12,880 nucleotides of DNA. Origin: Candidatus Eisenbergiella stercorigallinarum (GTDB lineage: Bacteria; Bacillota; Clostridia; Lachnospirales; Lachnospiraceae). The notes below the pieces were generated by a model. It ran no database searches and was not told the DNA's origin. It worked only from the letters and a program-made list of their open reading frames with translations. Of the stretch, positions 11,592-12,880 are shown piece by piece. The translations under genes were made by a program, and so were the position numbers. The stretch's first letter is position 1, and each line of letters starts with the position of its first letter. Location: positions 1 through 12,880 of the forward strand of contig DWUW01000356.1 of NCBI GenBank assembly GCA_019120525.1. Direction: 5' to 3'.

Positions 11592-12425
11592 TCAGAAACC
11601 GCAGTGCTTTTCCAGGCTGGAGCACAGCTGGGACAGCCAGGGGGCGTCTACGCCTTCGATTTCGCCCCTGTCACAGGAGGCCGCGATGGAAGGGTCGACG
11701 GGAAGCCGGGATACAGAGGAAATGCCGTGCTTTCCGGCGATCTCTTCAATATGGCTTTCTCCGAAGATGCTGTGCCTGCTGCCGCAGTCGGGGCATTGAT
11801 AGTAGGACATGTTCTCCACAATGCCAAGGACCGGAACGTTCATCATCTCTGCCATGCGTACTGCCTTCTCCACGATCATGGAAACCAGCTCCTGGGGAGA
11901 AGTTACTACGATGATGCCCTTGACCGGAATGGACTGAAATACGGTCAGGGGCACGTCCCCTGTTCCGGGAGGCATATCCACAAACATGAAGTCCACATCC
12001 GTCCAGATCACATCCGTCCAGAACTGGCTTACCGCTCCGGCTATGACAGGGCCGCGCCAGAGAACCGGGTCGGTGTCGTTGTCAAGCAGGAGATTGATGG
12101 ACATGAGATCCACGCCAAGCCTGGATTTTGCCGGAAGAAGCCCGTATTCATTGGCATAAGCTTTTTGATGGACGCCGAAGGCCTTCGGAATGGAAGGGCC
12201 TGTGATATCCGCATCCAGGACTGCCGTATGGTAGCCTTTTTTCTGCATGGAAGAAGCGAGCAGGGAGGTGACAAGGGATTTGCCTACTCCGCCCTTGCCG
12301 CTGACTACGGCGATCACGTTTTTGATGGAAGACAGTTCATGGGGATTTTTCAGCATGCTCTTCGGATCCCGGTCCGCGCATGCTTCATGGCAGGTCTCGC
12401 AGTTGTGGGTACAGTTTTCACTCAT
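11592..12425 (-). CDS. Mrp/NBP35-family iron-sulfur carrier ATPase
   Basis: P-loop ATPase of the MinD/Mrp group that binds and delivers Fe-S clusters in the cytoplasm. 277 residues. The deviant Walker A reads SGKGGVGKS (42-50) and the Walker B/switch region reads VDMPPGTGD (149-157). ENMSYYQCPDC (204-214) gives the Cys211-x2-Cys214 pair that holds a bridging cluster in the dimer. An extra N-terminal set, Cys5, Cys9, Cys12 and Cys16, recalls the ferredoxin-like cluster of NBP35, but with shorter spacing. No DUF59 domain precedes it. ATG at 12425 overlaps the DUF134 stop by eight bases (ATGAGTGA), and AAGGAA lies about 10 bases upstream. The natural family end is near the TGA at 11592-11594, yet the frame stays open for 70 more codons. 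Confidence 0.94.
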   Translation of the reverse strand: MSENCTHNCETCHEACADRDPKSMLKNPHELSSIKNVIAVVSGKGGVGKSLVTSLLASSMQKKGYHTAVLDADITGPSIPKAFGVHQKAYANEYGLLPAKSRLGVDLMSINLLLDNDTDPVLWRGPVIAGAVSQFWTDVIWTDVDFMFVDMPPGTGDVPLTVFQSIPVKGIIVVTSPQELVSMIVEKAVRMAEMMNVPVLGIVENMSYYQCPDCGSRHSIFGESHIEEIAGKHGISSVSRLPVDPSIAASCDRGEIEGVDAPWLSQLCSSLEKHCGF

Positions 12426-12813
12426 TTTCTTCAGATTCCTTTCCTTGTGTCAGTTGTCCGGCATGGATCGTCCGCCGTCTGCCAAACGGACATTCGCCCG
12501 TCCGGCAGCGTGCCGTGCCGTCGCAGAGACGGTAATTGCCGCCCTCGATGATGAGAGGCTTTCCGTTCACCAGGCAGTCCGCTGATTTACGGCGCGCTTC
12601 GTTATAGATCATCTGTACCGTGGAACGGGCGATGCGCATCTGCCTGGCGCATTCCTCCTGGGTACAGCCTTCCAGGTCGATCAGGCGGATCGTCTCATAT
12701 TCATCTACGGTCATCCGGACTGGCGGACGCGGCTGCGCTTCTTCAGACAGCGGCCCGAACCTGCAGGCCTTTGGCATGCAGCAGACGTTTCGTTCCTTTG
12801 ATGGACGCGGCAT
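12418..12813 (-). CDS. DUF134-family helix-turn-helix protein
   Basis: 131 residues. The start is ATG at 12813, eight bases after AGAGGTG; an in-frame ATG at 12861 lies upstream of the -10 box and is rejected. A Cys-containing N-terminus (CCMPKACRFGP, Cys11, Cys12, Cys17) is followed by MTVDEYETIRLIDLEG (34-49), characteristic of DUF134. A sigma-70 region-4-like HTH comes next, TQEECARQMRIARSTVQMIYNEAR (51-74). The C-terminal part has Cys97, Cys103 and Cys108. The cysteines could hold a metal or Fe-S cluster, making this a sensor that controls the operon (inferred). DUF134 genes are often found beside Mrp/NifX-type Fe-S genes, as here. It is the first gene of a two-gene operon, with translation coupled to mrp. 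Confidence 0.93.
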   Translation of the reverse strand: MPRPSKERNVCCMPKACRFGPLSEEAQPRPPVRMTVDEYETIRLIDLEGCTQEECARQMRIARSTVQMIYNEARRKSADCLVNGKPLIIEGGNYRLCDGTARCRTGECPFGRRRTIHAGQLTQGKESEENE

Positions 12814-12840
12814 GATAACAGCACCTCTTTTTCTTTTCCA

Positions 12841-12868
12841 ATTATACAATATTGTTGGCATATGTCAA
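12841..12868 (-). promoter_or_regulatory. consensus promoter of DUF134-mrp
   Basis: On the minus strand, TTGACA (12868-12863) and TATAAT (12846-12841) are both perfect, with a 16-base spacer. The RNA start is expected near 12834, about 20 bases before ATG 12813. A promoter this good normally needs repression or is meant for high constant expression. Confidence 0.85.
12846..12855. promoter_or_regulatory. palindrome in the promoter spacer, candidate operator
   Basis: ACAATATTGT is a perfect 10-bp palindrome beginning at the -10 hexamer and filling over half of the spacer. It sits inside a looser 21-base dyad with CCAA and TTGG ends (12838-12858). A dimeric regulator bound here would block RNA polymerase; the DUF134 protein itself is the obvious candidate (inferred). 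Confidence 0.45.
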
Positions 12869-12880
12869 TAACCGCCAGCG

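Noticed and set aside
11592..11594. TGA of mrp as a selenocysteine codon
   Set aside because: The Mrp family normally ends near this place, no SECIS-like stem immediately downstream of the TGA was recognised, and the region behind is not homologous to Mrp.
11307..12551. Long plus-strand frame opposite mrp and DUF134
   Set aside because: It is His/Arg-rich, has no SD or family signature, and is antisense to two clear genes.

Overview
The window looks like chromosomal DNA of a Gram-positive anaerobe of the Clostridia, most probably a member of the Lachnospiraceae. This is inferred from several things: consensus sigma-A promoters, AGGAGG-type ribosome binding sites, moderately high GC coding DNA, a clpC-radA locus of Firmicutes type, and a DUF134 gene beside an Mrp/NBP35 ATPase. 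No tRNA, rRNA, insertion sequence, phage gene or CRISPR array was seen.

Bases 1-3633 hold purine synthesis genes on the plus strand, purE-purM-purN-purD. The last three genes overlap or nearly touch, so they should be co-transcribed. purH and the other pur genes are not in the window. A membrane-anchored SH3-domain protein with a very acidic cytoplasmic tail follows (3762-4931) and is closed by a long stem-loop.

Bases 4996-9730 form a second plus-strand operon: a strong promoter overlapped by an inverted repeat, a short YtrA-type GntR regulator, clpC, a 136-residue protein of unknown role, and radA. All junctions overlap, so translation is probably coupled. In Bacillus the same locus reads ctsR-mcsA-mcsB-clpC-radA. 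Here a GntR regulator takes the place of ctsR-mcsA-mcsB, and the unknown protein sits between clpC and radA. This is the most interesting part of the window. It suggests protein quality control (ClpC) and DNA repair (RadA) under a different repressor.

Bases 9723-10160 carry a convergent small minus-strand gene (93 residues, Pro/Gly-rich C-terminal part, very good ribosome binding site). The only strong plus-strand terminator lies beyond it, so the radA transcript probably runs antisense through the small gene. A LacI-family regulator follows (10206-11276), with its own promoter and without the usual hinge sequence.

Bases 11277-11591 are a complex intergenic stretch between convergent lacI and mrp. 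It holds a near-consensus orphan plus-strand promoter followed by a hairpin (a possible short RNA), a second hairpin that may terminate mrp, three 14-base direct repeats, and an open frame of 70 codons continuing in phase after the mrp stop codon. The window ends with a minus-strand DUF134-mrp operon (12813-11592), driven by a promoter with perfect -35 and -10 hexamers whose spacer holds a 10-bp palindrome.
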